Shown here piece by piece: positions 1 to 9,005 of a stretch of 64,000 nucleotides of DNA. The notes beneath the pieces were generated by a model. That model was not told the DNA's origin. It saw only the letters and a program-made list of their open reading frames with translations, and made no database searches. The DNA comes from JAJTFW01 sp964534995 (GTDB taxonomy: Bacteria > Bacteroidota > Bacteroidia > AKYH767-A > OLB10), in the NCBI GenBank assembly GCA_964534995.1, contig CAZHSC010000008.1, positions 1 to 64,000 on the forward strand. Reading direction: 5' to 3'. The translations under genes and the position numbers were made by a program. How positions within the stretch are numbered: position 1 is the stretch's first letter; each line of letters starts with the position of its first letter.

Positions 1-801
1 CGTTTTGGGCCATCTCCATCAATCTTTCACGAGCTGTGCAGGTAGTTTGATTGGCTCCGTTTACTTGTTCATAAATGGTATTGGGTGTGGCAACATTGGG
101 ATCTACAGAAGACGGTGTTTGATTTTTAAAATAACAGAAATTATGCGTTCCATTGCACGAAGTAAGCACGTTCCCGACAACACTGTTCAACTCCTGCCGG
201 TTTCCCGCGCGGAAAAAATAATTGCCCGCTGCATCTTCGGCATCGAAGCCAAATTGCCCCTGATCGGGTAAATCGCCGCCTACATACCAGGCCGCGCTGT
301 ATTCACCGGCCGGCTGATTTACATTGTTAAAAGTATTGCATCGTATTTGCAAAGCTTCGTTATTACCGCCGGTATGTATGCCGCGCCAGCATTCGTTGAA
401 TTGGTTGCCGAAGGCATTCGCATCAATCACACCGCCGTTAGGACCGCTGTTCACTACATAAACACCGTAGGTATGATGATTAAAAATATTATCGGTAACG
501 CGGAAGCCGCTTGCCTGATCCAATACTACTCCGCAAAAGTTAGCGGCTTGTGTGCCGTAGGTAGAATTAAAAACGTTACCTGAAATCTCGTCCTCAAAAC
601 CATTTACCATTTGAATATAGGTGTAATTGTTTCTGAATACATTGCTGCTGATATTGGTTTGTGCCGCATGTTCCAGCCGGAACTTGTAAATGTTTCGCCG
701 GGGTTGATGGTGGTAGTTACACCCGGAGAGCTACTAAGGTTCACAATATCTCCACCGAATAGCCAGCGATTGCTTTGAGCTGATAATTGCAAGTTAGCCA
801 T
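1..801 (-). CDS. Secreted parallel beta-helix protein, N-terminal part, frame-disrupted and cut by the window edge
   Basis: The minus strand from about 730 down to base 1 is one open frame rich in beta-helix rungs (for example SSNVFRNN, ISGNVFNS, VTDNIFNHHTYGVYV) and runs off the left edge. The N-terminal part (QSNRWLFGGDIVNL, after a hydrophobic stretch ending SAQ that looks like a signal peptide) lies in another frame, which starts at the ATG at 801 and stops at 604. The helix frame has stop codons at 731-736, so a frameshift must lie between 604 and 730. The hydrophobic signal-like stretch continues upstream of the ATG with no stop, so the true start is probably earlier (see the poly-G tract). 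This is probably a surface-exposed or secreted right-handed beta-helix protein. Sequencing error and real decay are both possible. Confidence 0.6.
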
Positions 802-930
802 AGTCAGATACAGGAAAATTACCTGAAATTTAAGGAGCCTTAACAGGACCAGAGGAGATCCCTCCTCTATCGCAGGTTTTGCTGTTTTCTCAGTCGCCGA
901 GCAGGGCGTTGAAATCTTTGATTTTGCTGA

Positions 931-941
931 GGGGGGGGGGG
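931..941. repeat. Poly-G (minus-strand poly-C) homopolymer tract of 11
   Basis: The run sits just after an ATG at 950 (minus strand, MKL then Pro codons). With 11 C the frame closes after 27 residues. With 12 C it would run open, without a stop, through 930-802 and into the ATG at 801 of the beta-helix gene, including its signal-peptide-like stretch. With 10 C it gives a short peptide ending in a TGA. The tract length therefore decides whether the upstream ATG reads into the gene. A poly-G base-calling or assembly artefact is an alternative. Confidence 0.7.
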
Positions 942-1147
942 TAATTTCATTGGAATTGGTTTTAAAATATCAGAAACAATTTTCAATGAATCAAATGTAA
1001 ATATCATTCATTAGAAAAACAATGACAAATTGCAATAAACTCTTCAATAAAACAGTACCCGCATTTTACATTCACTTCCTTGCAGCCGACTGAAATTCCC
1101 TTGTCGGGTTAAAAACTCAACTATCACTTGCAATAAGCAGCCAAAAA

Positions 1148-1177
1148 AATCCGCAATACAAAATTGCATTGCGGATT
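1148..1177 (-). terminator. Rho-independent terminator of the first T9SS paralogue
   Basis: There is a perfect 10-bp stem (AATCCGCAAT / ATTGCGGATT) with a 10-nt loop, 16 bases past the stop codon. On the minus strand it is followed by a run of T. Confidence 0.8.
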
Positions 1178-1192
1178 AAAAATAGTAATCAA

Positions 1193-2971
1193 CTACATCT
1201 TTACAAAGCGTACCGTGGTACTTTCCCCACTGCTTCCCGATACCTGTACCAGGTAAACACCTTTTATCAGATCCTCTGCGTCAAACTGCAACGCGTTGTT
1301 ACCGCTTGTTAGCTGCTCTGTAAATTCCTCCACCAATTTACCGGTAGCGTCAAATATCCTGACCATGATCCGCTCCTCCTTCGCTGCTTCAACGGCAAGT
1401 GTAAAGGGGCCTGATGAAACAGGATTGGGGTATGCTTTTATCTGTAAGCCACCCGAAGAGTAAGCTCCATCTTCCTGGCTGGCCAACCGGGTATTGGAAC
1501 CCGAAGCGACATTGGTGGCCCAGCAAATCTTATCATTTAACACCGTGCTGTTTTGCGCGGTGAGACTGTCTTTCGTATAGGTCTTAATGGTGGAAGCGGT
1601 ATGTGAGGTATACTGTATACTCAGGGTTTGCGCCTGGGGATTGTCGGCCAGTTCAGCGCAACCGGCAACCCCGTTGAAATAGGTTTTGGTAAGCAGGCAC
1701 AGGCTGCGGGTAGGTGCACCGGCCGACAATATTTTCACATAATTTCCGAATGCCGCGATACCGTTGCCGGCAGCGCCCGGGCTGCTGACATAATCAATCG
1801 CGTTGAATTGCTCTTTACCTACTCCGTAATAAAGACGGCTGGCAAGTGGTACACCATTGGCATCCGTCTTAAAAATAATTCCATCGGTTGTATTGCCGGT
1901 ATAATGATTGGCACCACAAATAAAATACTCTTTCTTGGTGGGCTCAATACGGGTTACCACATCATAACCATACTGGCTGCTGACAGGGTAATTGGGTGTA
2001 GGCCCGTTTGAATACAAGGCTTTGGCCACTACGGTTACCGGGGCGGCGCCGGAGGTGTTTACCACATATAGCAACACTCTTTTATTGAGACCCTGAAGGG
2101 TGGTGCTCCCGGTAATGACATATTGCTGGGCTACGCCGGTTTCGCGGATAGACTGAAAGTCAAAATCGGTGGCATTGCCCGCGCTGATAAAATGGAGCCA
2201 CTGCAGGGTTCCTGCTGCCGCGAATTTTGCTATAAAAGCCCGCTGACAGGGAGCACCGCCTGCCACACTTTTCACATTGCCCACCACCACCACTGTATTT
2301 GACAAGGAGTCATCGATCACTGCCGTAGCTTCGGCATTTCCTGTCTGGCCGCTCAGACAGGGCAATGAAAAGGTTCGAACCCATGAAATGGTACTGAGGG
2401 TGTTGTTATGTTTCATAACAAAAGCCCGGCTTACACCCTGCAGGCTGCTGTATCCGCAGGTATAAAAGTTAGAAGCTGTTTTGAAAGAACGACGGGTACA
2501 TAATGCCTCATCAAAACCTCCGTTCAGGTCAATTTTAAACAGGTTAGAGGGAACGCCGGAGGCTGACGCTTTCATCAGCAGGATATCCGCCCCACCGGGA
2601 ACCGGAGAAGAAAGGGAGCCGGTGGTAGTACCCGACATCATGAAATAACTGTTTCCTTCGCTGATGGCATTCATCCGTGCCGCGATTTCAATACCATTTT
2701 TAAAGATGAAGTACTTACGGTTATTCTGTACACTGCCACCAAGTCGGGCACGTACAAAGCGCGCCCGCTCAAAATTTGCCTGTTGCGTGGAAACGGTACG
2801 CCCCGTGGCCGCGAACACGGGCTCGCCGCTGGTAAGCACCAGGTTGGTGATCAGCCCATCCGTGAAGTTTTCATTGCTGAGGGAGTCTGAATAATACACC
2901 CTGTGTCCGTACTGCGCCTGTACGGCCATTGCCGGGATCAGCATCATCCAAAATAATATTATTTTTTTCAT
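1193..2971 (-). CDS. T9SS-sorted secreted protein, first of a tandem paralogous pair
   Basis: A 592-residue protein with a clear signal peptide (residues 1-19, ending VQAQ) and a type A T9SS sorting domain over the last ~85 residues (AYPNPV at its start, then GKLVEEF, GVYLVQV, FVKM). The body from about 20 to 490 has repeated beta-rich segments like those of beta-propeller proteins, but I recognise no named catalytic family. It is closely related in length and motifs to the next gene (shared YGHRxYxxDSLxNExFxDGLITN near the N-terminus and EALCTRRS, NAEATxVIDD, FIAKF later). Each gene of the pair has its own terminator, so they are probably separate transcripts. A TACTTTCA element at 3003-3010, one mismatch from TAnnTTTG, is a possible promoter. 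Confidence 0.85.
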   Translation of the reverse strand: MKKIILFWMMLIPAMAVQAQYGHRVYYSDSLSNENFTDGLITNLVLTSGEPVFAATGRTVSTQQANFERARFVRARLGGSVQNNRKYFIFKNGIEIAARMNAISEGNSYFMMSGTTTGSLSSPVPGGADILLMKASASGVPSNLFKIDLNGGFDEALCTRRSFKTASNFYTCGYSSLQGVSRAFVMKHNNTLSTISWVRTFSLPCLSGQTGNAEATAVIDDSLSNTVVVVGNVKSVAGGAPCQRAFIAKFAAAGTLQWLHFISAGNATDFDFQSIRETGVAQQYVITGSTTLQGLNKRVLLYVVNTSGAAPVTVVAKALYSNGPTPNYPVSSQYGYDVVTRIEPTKKEYFICGANHYTGNTTDGIIFKTDANGVPLASRLYYGVGKEQFNAIDYVSSPGAAGNGIAAFGNYVKILSAGAPTRSLCLLTKTYFNGVAGCAELADNPQAQTLSIQYTSHTASTIKTYTKDSLTAQNSTVLNDKICWATNVASGSNTRLASQEDGAYSSGGLQIKAYPNPVSSGPFTLAVEAAKEERIMVRIFDATGKLVEEFTEQLTSGNNALQFDAEDLIKGVYLVQVSGSSGESTTVRFVKM

Positions 2972-3046
2972 GGTTGTTTTGGTTTGGTTGAAAAAGGTCC
3001 TGTGAAAGTAATAAGAAAATTATAATCGGGTTCAAGGGAATAAAAA

Positions 3047-3078
3047 AATCCCGCCGCAGGGAATGATGCGGCGGGATT
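3047..3078 (-). terminator. Rho-independent terminator of the second T9SS paralogue
   Basis: There is an 11-bp perfect stem (AATCCCGCCGC / GCGGCGGGATT) with a 10-nt loop just past the stop of the gene ending at 3094. Minus-strand T residues follow. It separates the two tandem paralogues. Confidence 0.8.
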
Positions 3079-3093
3079 CATTTCAGGATTCAT

Positions 3094-4869
3094 TTATTTT
3101 TTCAGGAACCGGATGCTCTTTGTAATTCCTGAAGGAGTGGTCACCTGCAAGAGATAAATACCTTCATTCAGGTCGGCGGTTTCGAGCAGCATTTCATTGG
3201 TACCTTCTTCCAGTGCCAGGCTGTAATCGTCCACCACGCGTCCCATTACATCCATTACCTGCAGGTAGGCGGTTTCTGCGAAGGTTGTACTGATCTGAAC
3301 ACTTGCCTGAGCGGAGCTAACGGGATTAGGAAATACGGCGAGCGTGAACAGTGATGCATCAGATATTTCATTACCATCTGTTCCGCTACGTAAATTAGAA
3401 CCTCCCGCTACAGTAGTGGCCCAGCAGATGGAACGGGTAAGCGCATTACCATACTGGTACTGGAGGCTGTCTTTGGTAAAGGTAGTGGCGATGGTGGGAG
3501 TGAAGGCTGTAGAAGAAACATTTAAAGTGATGGAGGTGGGATTATCGGCAATTTCATGGCATCCCGTTACCAGGTTAAAATAGCTTTTTACCAGCCAACT
3601 TCTGCTTGCCGGTGCTATACCTGCCAGGAAGGTTTTATCCATACGTCCGAAAGCGGCAATACCATCACCGGGTGTTCCTGTCTGGGTGGTTTGATCAATG
3701 GCATACAAAGCTTCATTCCCGTCATGATAATACAATTGCAGCGCAAGCGGAACACCGGCAGCATTGGCTTTCAACAGAAAGCCGTCACTCGTACCAAAGG
3801 TATAATTGGTAACACCGGAAATATAATATTCAGCGAGGGTTCCGCTGCCCCGCATTACCACATCATAACCGATTTGTGAGGCTACCGGGAAATTGGGTGT
3901 GGGCCCCGGCGACAAAAGGGCTCTTCCAAAAACAAATGCCGGCGCGGCACCGTTGGTATTTACACGCATCAGGAGTACTCTTTCACCGGTACCGGGAAGG
4001 ACAATACTTCCGGTAATGATATATTCACCCGAAAAATCGGTAGCACGTACACTCTGAAAGTTCAGGCTATTGGTGTTACCGGTTCCTACAATGCGTACCC
4101 ACTGTAAGGCGCCACCTGAACTGAACTTGGCAATAAAGGCGCTCTGACAGGCTACGGGCGCCACGTTCAACCTGATGTTTCCCACCACAATGACACTGCC
4201 TGTAACAGGATCGTCAATGACCGATGTAGCTTCCGCGTTACCAATGGTTGAGGAAGCGCAAGGGAGATTAAACTTCCGGACCCATGACACCGTGCTGAGG
4301 GTGCTGTTGTGCTTCATAACAAAAGCACTGGATACATTGGGGGTAGCGCTGAACCCGCAGGTGTAATAGTAATTTGTTTTGAATCCTGAGCGGCGTGTGC
4401 AGAGAGCTTCATCGCTTGAGCCCCCCAGGTCAACTTTCCAGAGACTGTTGGGAATCCCCGTAGCGCTGGTTTTCATCACCATGATATCGCTGGTTCCGGG
4501 AACCGAAGCAGCCACCCCGGTCACTGCGCCTGACATCACAAAGGCATTATCGGATTCACACAGGGAATTAAGACGTGAAGGAAGTTCAGCGCCGTTTTTG
4601 AAAACATAATACATCCGGTTGTGCTGCACCGGTCCGTCAAATCGCACACGGGTAAAACGTGAACGGTCGAAGGAACCCGCAGCAATGGATCTTGCCTTGC
4701 CGCAGGCAACGTAAATGGGCTTTGATTGCGCCAAAATGGTGTTAGTAATAAGTCCGTCATTGAACCACTCGTTGGTGAGCGAATCAACGAAATACGTACG
4801 GTGGCCGTATTGTGCCTGCAAGGTATGGCAGGCTGCAAACAGCAACAGGGACAGTGTAAATTTTTTCAT
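3094..4869 (-). CDS. T9SS-sorted secreted protein, second of a tandem paralogous pair
   Basis: A 591-residue paralogue of the neighbouring 592-residue protein, colinear over its whole length. It has a signal peptide (MKKFTLSLLLFAACHTLQAQ) and a type A T9SS sorting domain (AVFPNPV, then GRVVDDY, GIYLLQV, FLKK). Conserved blocks shared with its partner include EALCTRRS, AFVMKHN, SVIDD and the Cys-containing segment before the tail (RSICWATTVAGGSN). The function of the body is unknown. The tandem arrangement points to duplication in place followed by divergence. The protein is expected at the cell surface or released after passage through the T9SS. Confidence 0.85.
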   Translation of the reverse strand: MKKFTLSLLLFAACHTLQAQYGHRTYFVDSLTNEWFNDGLITNTILAQSKPIYVACGKARSIAAGSFDRSRFTRVRFDGPVQHNRMYYVFKNGAELPSRLNSLCESDNAFVMSGAVTGVAASVPGTSDIMVMKTSATGIPNSLWKVDLGGSSDEALCTRRSGFKTNYYYTCGFSATPNVSSAFVMKHNSTLSTVSWVRKFNLPCASSTIGNAEATSVIDDPVTGSVIVVGNIRLNVAPVACQSAFIAKFSSGGALQWVRIVGTGNTNSLNFQSVRATDFSGEYIITGSIVLPGTGERVLLMRVNTNGAAPAFVFGRALLSPGPTPNFPVASQIGYDVVMRGSGTLAEYYISGVTNYTFGTSDGFLLKANAAGVPLALQLYYHDGNEALYAIDQTTQTGTPGDGIAAFGRMDKTFLAGIAPASRSWLVKSYFNLVTGCHEIADNPTSITLNVSSTAFTPTIATTFTKDSLQYQYGNALTRSICWATTVAGGSNLRSGTDGNEISDASLFTLAVFPNPVSSAQASVQISTTFAETAYLQVMDVMGRVVDDYSLALEEGTNEMLLETADLNEGIYLLQVTTPSGITKSIRFLKK

Positions 4870-5005
4870 GGTATCTGGTGTTGAAGTTGAGTTTCAGATT
4901 GAGAGAAAAATGAACAGTGAAAATTATGATTTTCTGTTTACAAATGCAATAGCCGCGTAGAAAAAATAATTCATCTGATCCATATCATCTTTCAGGCCAT
5001 ACGAC

Positions 5006-5013
5006 TACCTTTG
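5006..5013 (+). promoter_or_regulatory. Bacteroidota -7 element TACCTTTG upstream of the MarC gene
   Basis: This is an exact match to TAnnTTTG, ending 19 bases before the ATG at 5033. Transcription would start near 5019 and leave a short leader. The -33 region is only weakly like TTTG (TTTC). Confidence 0.6.
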
Positions 5014-5032
5014 CAAAAAACAAATACCGCGT

Positions 5033-5599
5033 ATGGAATTGTCAATGAAAGACATCCTTTCGGTTACCATGATTCTTTTCGCGGTAATTGATATTATCGG
5101 TTCCTTGCCGGTGATCATTGAAACCCGGAAAAGGGTAGGCTTCATACACGCGGAAAAGGCAACCATCGCATCTCTGGTGATCATGGTGCTCTTTCTATAC
5201 CTGGGGGAGAGCATACTGCAGTTGATTGGTATTGACGTTTCCTCTTTTGCCATTGCCGGCTCGCTGGTCATTTTTTTCCTGGCCCTGGAGATGATTTTAG
5301 GGATCAGGCTGTATCGCGACGAAGTACCGGAAACGGCATCCATAGTACCCATCGCCTTCCCATTGATTGCCGGAACGGGCACCATGACCACTTTGATATC
5401 GTTGCATTCTCAATATTCCACGCAGACCATCCTGATTGGCATCCTTCTGAATATGATTATTGTGTATATCGTACTTAGGCTGGTAGAACCCCTCGAGCGT
5501 TTACTGGGCAAGGCAGGCATCAGCATCATCCGTAAAGTATTCGGTATTGTGCTCATGGCGATAGCCATTAAACTTTTCAGAACCAATGCGGGTATCTGA
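5033..5599 (+). CDS. MarC-family integral membrane protein
   Basis: A 188-residue hydrophobic protein with about six membrane helices, matching the MarC family in length and motifs (AVIDIIGSLPVI near the N-terminus, an internal AGSLVIFFLALEMILG, and PLIAGTGTMTTLI at about 112-124). MarC proteins are inner-membrane proteins of uncertain function. The early link to multiple antibiotic resistance has not held up as a transporter assignment. The ATG was chosen because the -7 element lies just upstream; a second ATG four codons in is possible. The diacylglycerol kinase gene follows 29 bases later on the same strand and may be co-transcribed. Confidence 0.85.
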   Translation: MELSMKDILSVTMILFAVIDIIGSLPVIIETRKRVGFIHAEKATIASLVIMVLFLYLGESILQLIGIDVSSFAIAGSLVIFFLALEMILGIRLYRDEVPETASIVPIAFPLIAGTGTMTTLISLHSQYSTQTILIGILLNMIIVYIVLRLVEPLERLLGKAGISIIRKVFGIVLMAIAIKLFRTNAGI

Positions 5600-5628
5600 T
5601 ACTCACAAAAAGGAATCAGAGATTAATC

Positions 5629-5988
5629 ATGAGGCGCCTGATAAATAGTTTCCGTTTTGCGATAAAAGGCCTTCGCTGGTACCTGAATTCAGGAGGCAAT
5701 GTCACGATTCATATTGTGGCCGGCATCCTTGCCGTGATATCCGGATGTTGGTTGGGCCTCTCCTCCACGCAGTGGTGCATACTGGTACTCGTAATGGCCG
5801 GGGTGCATGTGGCCGAGGCTTTCAATACTGCCATTGAACATATCGTCAATTTTATTTCACCGCAACACCATCATCTTGCTGAAAAGATAAAGGATATCTC
5901 CGCAGCGGCCGTATTGATCAGTGCTGTAGCCGCATTGATTACCGGCGCTTTTTTATTTATCCCTTTATTGACGGAAAAATTTCACTGA
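5629..5988 (+). CDS. dgkA: Diacylglycerol kinase family protein (DgkA type)
   Basis: A 119-residue integral membrane enzyme of the prokaryotic diacylglycerol/undecaprenol kinase family, which phosphorylates membrane lipid alcohols with ATP. It has three membrane helices. The family signature is visible: E63, N66 and E70 in AEAFNTAIEHIVN, followed by KIKD and an Ala-rich stretch (residues 86-95). Length matches the family (~120). In Bacteroidota and Firmicutes such proteins often act on undecaprenol rather than diacylglycerol, and sequence alone cannot separate the two. It ends four bases before the stop codon of a convergent gene. Confidence 0.9.
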   Translation: MRRLINSFRFAIKGLRWYLNSGGNVTIHIVAGILAVISGCWLGLSSTQWCILVLVMAGVHVAEAFNTAIEHIVNFISPQHHHLAEKIKDISAAAVLISAVAALITGAFLFIPLLTEKFH

Positions 5989-5992
5989 ACCG

Positions 5993-8860
5993 TCACCGCG
6001 CAACCAACAGTTTATTTACCGCGATTAATTCTCCTCTGTAATAAGTCCGGAGCAGGTAAACTCCTGTTGACCATCCCTCCACATTCAGCAGGTCGCCGGT
6101 ACCGCTTCCCGAAAAGGACGTTATACTGCGCCCCTGCATATCTGCTACTTCATAGGCTACTTCTCCGGCCATAAATTCGCCGTAAACATGAATGCCGGCC
6201 TGAGAACGTACAGGTTGAGGAAGTATCTCTACGGTGTATCCGGTTACTTCTTCTTCACCCAGCCGGCAGTTGACGGTGACAGATATCCCATTGGAGGTTT
6301 TGGTACATCCGTTGGCTGTTTCCTTTACCGTATACGTGCCCTGCTGGCCGGCCACATAGGACGGGGAGGTGGCTCCGCTGATATTGTTGCCATTCCTTCT
6401 CCATTGATAACTGACTCCGTTATAGGTATTGGCAGTAAGCGTAACACTTTGTCCGGCACAAAAAGTAACAGGTCCCCCTGCTGTAATCACGGCGGCAGGA
6501 TTATTAATCACAGTACATACCACCGAATCTTTCGCGGTAACGCCACAGTTGCTTGTTACCACGACCGAATACGTTCCGGCCTGCGAAACGCTGTAGCTGC
6601 GCAAGGTGGCACCGGCAATATTCACATTGTTCTTTTTCCACTGAAAGGTATAACCGGCCAAGCTGTCGGCTGTAAGCACCTGTGTGCTGCCCTGGCAAAA
6701 ACTCACGGATCCAGCAGGACTGAGGTTTACCAGTGGAGTTCCATTTATTGTAACTGCTTTGGTTTGGGAAAATACAGCACATCCCGCCGCATCTGTCAGC
6801 ATCACGAAATAACTGCCGGTCGTGCTTGCCGTATAGGATGATGTGCCCGCGCCGGCAATGGCGATACCGTTTTTATACCACTGATAACTGTACGGACCTG
6901 TATTAGTGGTAAACGTCACGCTTCCACCGGTGCACAGGTTCAGCGGCCCTCCCGGAATAATGTCGGCATAATAATAATTCACGGTTAGTTTAGGATGATG
7001 ACTGACCACGCTGTTATCGGAGGAGGCGATACTCAGCCAACTCAACTGCTTGTATTCATCCAGCTGCAGGTAAAATCCAAAGCGCTCAGCGGGTACATAA
7101 GACCAGTGTTTGAGCTGATTTGTCACATTGGCGCTGAGAAAAGATTTTGACTGAATGACAGAGCAGGGTACTGCTGTGGTCAGGAAATCGCTGGAGTCAA
7201 TACCTGAATTCCAGACAACGGTATTTTCCTGCCAGGGCTGCAAGCACCGTTTTATCAGAAGGGAATTGGGAGGATAATTTAATGTTTTGGAAGCCACGGT
7301 GTCAATCCATATTTTGAGTGTGGCGCTTACCACCGGGCTGTTGGGCGGCAGAGAGGAAAGATCAAAATCAAGAAATCCCCGCTCGGCAGTCCGGAAATAC
7401 TTATACCAGTTCGACACCTCCATCGTTGAGGCGGTGCCAAAATTTGTACCGAATTGCCCGAAGGCGCTGGTTACATACGCGTCTTTGCCGTCGGAAGCAG
7501 GTTGTAATACCAGTTTTTTAACGGGAAGGGTACCGGCGTTATTGATGATATTTATTTTCACTACCGAAGACGTTTTCGTGCATCCCAAAACGTTAGATAC
7601 TACACATTTATAATTACCACTGCTCACCGGCGTAAGCTGGGGAAGGATGCCGCCGGAAAGCGTATCTCCGTTTTTGAACCACTGAAACGTGGTGATATTA
7701 CTTCCTGAGGCACTGAGCGTAGTGGCCGCACCTTTACAAATATTCAATGTGCCATTGGGTGAAACATTCACCGTGGCAGTGGCATAGAAGGTAACAGGCT
7801 TGATGAAACTTGAATTGCAGGTCAGTCCGGTGGTGAGTACCGAATAATTCCCGGTTGATTTCACCCAAATGCTTTGTGTGTTCGCGCCATTGATCACCGC
7901 GCCGTTTCTTTTCCACAGGTAAGATGATGCCGCAGTACAGGTGAGAAGTACGGAATCACCGTTACAGGCTTTATCCGTTGCAGATGTAATAAAAGCACCG
8001 GGATTAACAGTTATGGTAATGGCATTGGAAGAAAGATAACAATTAGAGTTGCCAAAGCCTTTAATCACCGCTGTATATACGCCGGCCTGTGTTGCTTTAA
8101 TACTTGTTTTGTTGGCGGAACCGGAAATAAGGGTTCCATTTAAAGTCCAGTGTTGTATGGCCTGTGTGGTGCTGGCCTGCAATATTACCGTATCGCCAGT
8201 ACAAAACGTAGTAGCGCCCTGTGCACTGATAACTGGAGCTGAGGGTTGCCATACATAAAACGGACCTGTTGTAATGGTATCTCCGCAGGTGAGGCGAACC
8301 TTATATTCATACCATGCCGAATCGGTTAAGGGCCCGCTCAGATAAAAAGAACTGATACCGGTGGCCACCCCGTTTTTGTACCACATTGACCAGCGCTGCG
8401 ATGTCCAGGGGATGGTGGAAAAGGGATCAAAGCATGGGGGAACCGACAAGCCATAACAATTTCCGGGGTAACTGTTGCCCGTGTAAACAGGGATTGGGAG
8501 GTTTCCCACACTGGATAAAATATGCACCGTGCTTGCATACACGTAGTTGCCTTGCGGGTCCACCTCAATGGCGCGAATCGCCCCGCCCGGACAAGCTGAC
8601 ATGGGAACTCCATTCATGTTCAATACCGTTCCGAAGCCGAGCGTAATTTCCATTTCTGTGCCCGTTGCCGCATAATTGCTGTAGTCGGCATATTGCCACA
8701 TAATATCATTTCCCGGAGCCGGTGGCGATGAGGTATAGGTGATGGCCGTGTTCGAGCAAAAATCGCTGTTGTTGGGCGATACGGTAATCGATTGCGCATT
8801 GGAAAGAACGGGCAATGCCAGGAAGATCAGCCCCAATAAACGGAGGAAAATTTTCATCAT
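5993..8860 (-). CDS. Large T9SS-sorted protein with Ig-like repeats and a DNRLRE domain
   Basis: About 955 residues from the chosen ATG (MMKIFLRLLGLIFLALPVLSNAQ, a good signal peptide). An earlier in-frame ATG at 8893 would add 11 residues before it. The body holds several ~80-residue Ig/PKD-like repeats of the Bacteroidota type, each with a W or YQW(x)KNG core and a closing GxYxVxVT. In the middle, about residues 440-640, is a DNRLRE-like domain (LQPASDGKDAYV, RGFLDFDLSSLP, LTVNYYY). The C-terminus is a T9SS sorting domain (ILPQPV, GVYLLRTYY). The likely role is a cell-surface adhesin or carbohydrate-binding protein. No catalytic motif is seen. Confidence 0.8.
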   Translation of the reverse strand: MMKIFLRLLGLIFLALPVLSNAQSITVSPNNSDFCSNTAITYTSSPPAPGNDIMWQYADYSNYAATGTEMEITLGFGTVLNMNGVPMSACPGGAIRAIEVDPQGNYVYASTVHILSSVGNLPIPVYTGNSYPGNCYGLSVPPCFDPFSTIPWTSQRWSMWYKNGVATGISSFYLSGPLTDSAWYEYKVRLTCGDTITTGPFYVWQPSAPVISAQGATTFCTGDTVILQASTTQAIQHWTLNGTLISGSANKTSIKATQAGVYTAVIKGFGNSNCYLSSNAITITVNPGAFITSATDKACNGDSVLLTCTAASSYLWKRNGAVINGANTQSIWVKSTGNYSVLTTGLTCNSSFIKPVTFYATATVNVSPNGTLNICKGAATTLSASGSNITTFQWFKNGDTLSGGILPQLTPVSSGNYKCVVSNVLGCTKTSSVVKINIINNAGTLPVKKLVLQPASDGKDAYVTSAFGQFGTNFGTASTMEVSNWYKYFRTAERGFLDFDLSSLPPNSPVVSATLKIWIDTVASKTLNYPPNSLLIKRCLQPWQENTVVWNSGIDSSDFLTTAVPCSVIQSKSFLSANVTNQLKHWSYVPAERFGFYLQLDEYKQLSWLSIASSDNSVVSHHPKLTVNYYYADIIPGGPLNLCTGGSVTFTTNTGPYSYQWYKNGIAIAGAGTSSYTASTTGSYFVMLTDAAGCAVFSQTKAVTINGTPLVNLSPAGSVSFCQGSTQVLTADSLAGYTFQWKKNNVNIAGATLRSYSVSQAGTYSVVVTSNCGVTAKDSVVCTVINNPAAVITAGGPVTFCAGQSVTLTANTYNGVSYQWRRNGNNISGATSPSYVAGQQGTYTVKETANGCTKTSNGISVTVNCRLGEEEVTGYTVEILPQPVRSQAGIHVYGEFMAGEVAYEVADMQGRSITSFSGSGTGDLLNVEGWSTGVYLLRTYYRGELIAVNKLLVAR

Positions 8861-9005
8861 AATCAAATTGGATGTTGACAATGGTTTTATCAAGATTACA
8901 ATGGCAATGCTACCACTGTTTCATGAAATAAAAATAAATAACCGGAATAGAATCCACAAGTAAAACAAAAGCTTTTTGGTAAAGCGCTACTTCAGGTAGG
9001 CTAAT

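Larger units (their letters stand above)
802..1192. other. Intergenic region with homopolymer tract
   Basis: This 391-base spacer lies between the broken beta-helix gene and the first T9SS paralogue. It holds an 11-G run and a terminator hairpin at its right end. The part from about 950 to 1140 is AT-rich and shows no gene or clear promoter. Confidence 0.6.
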
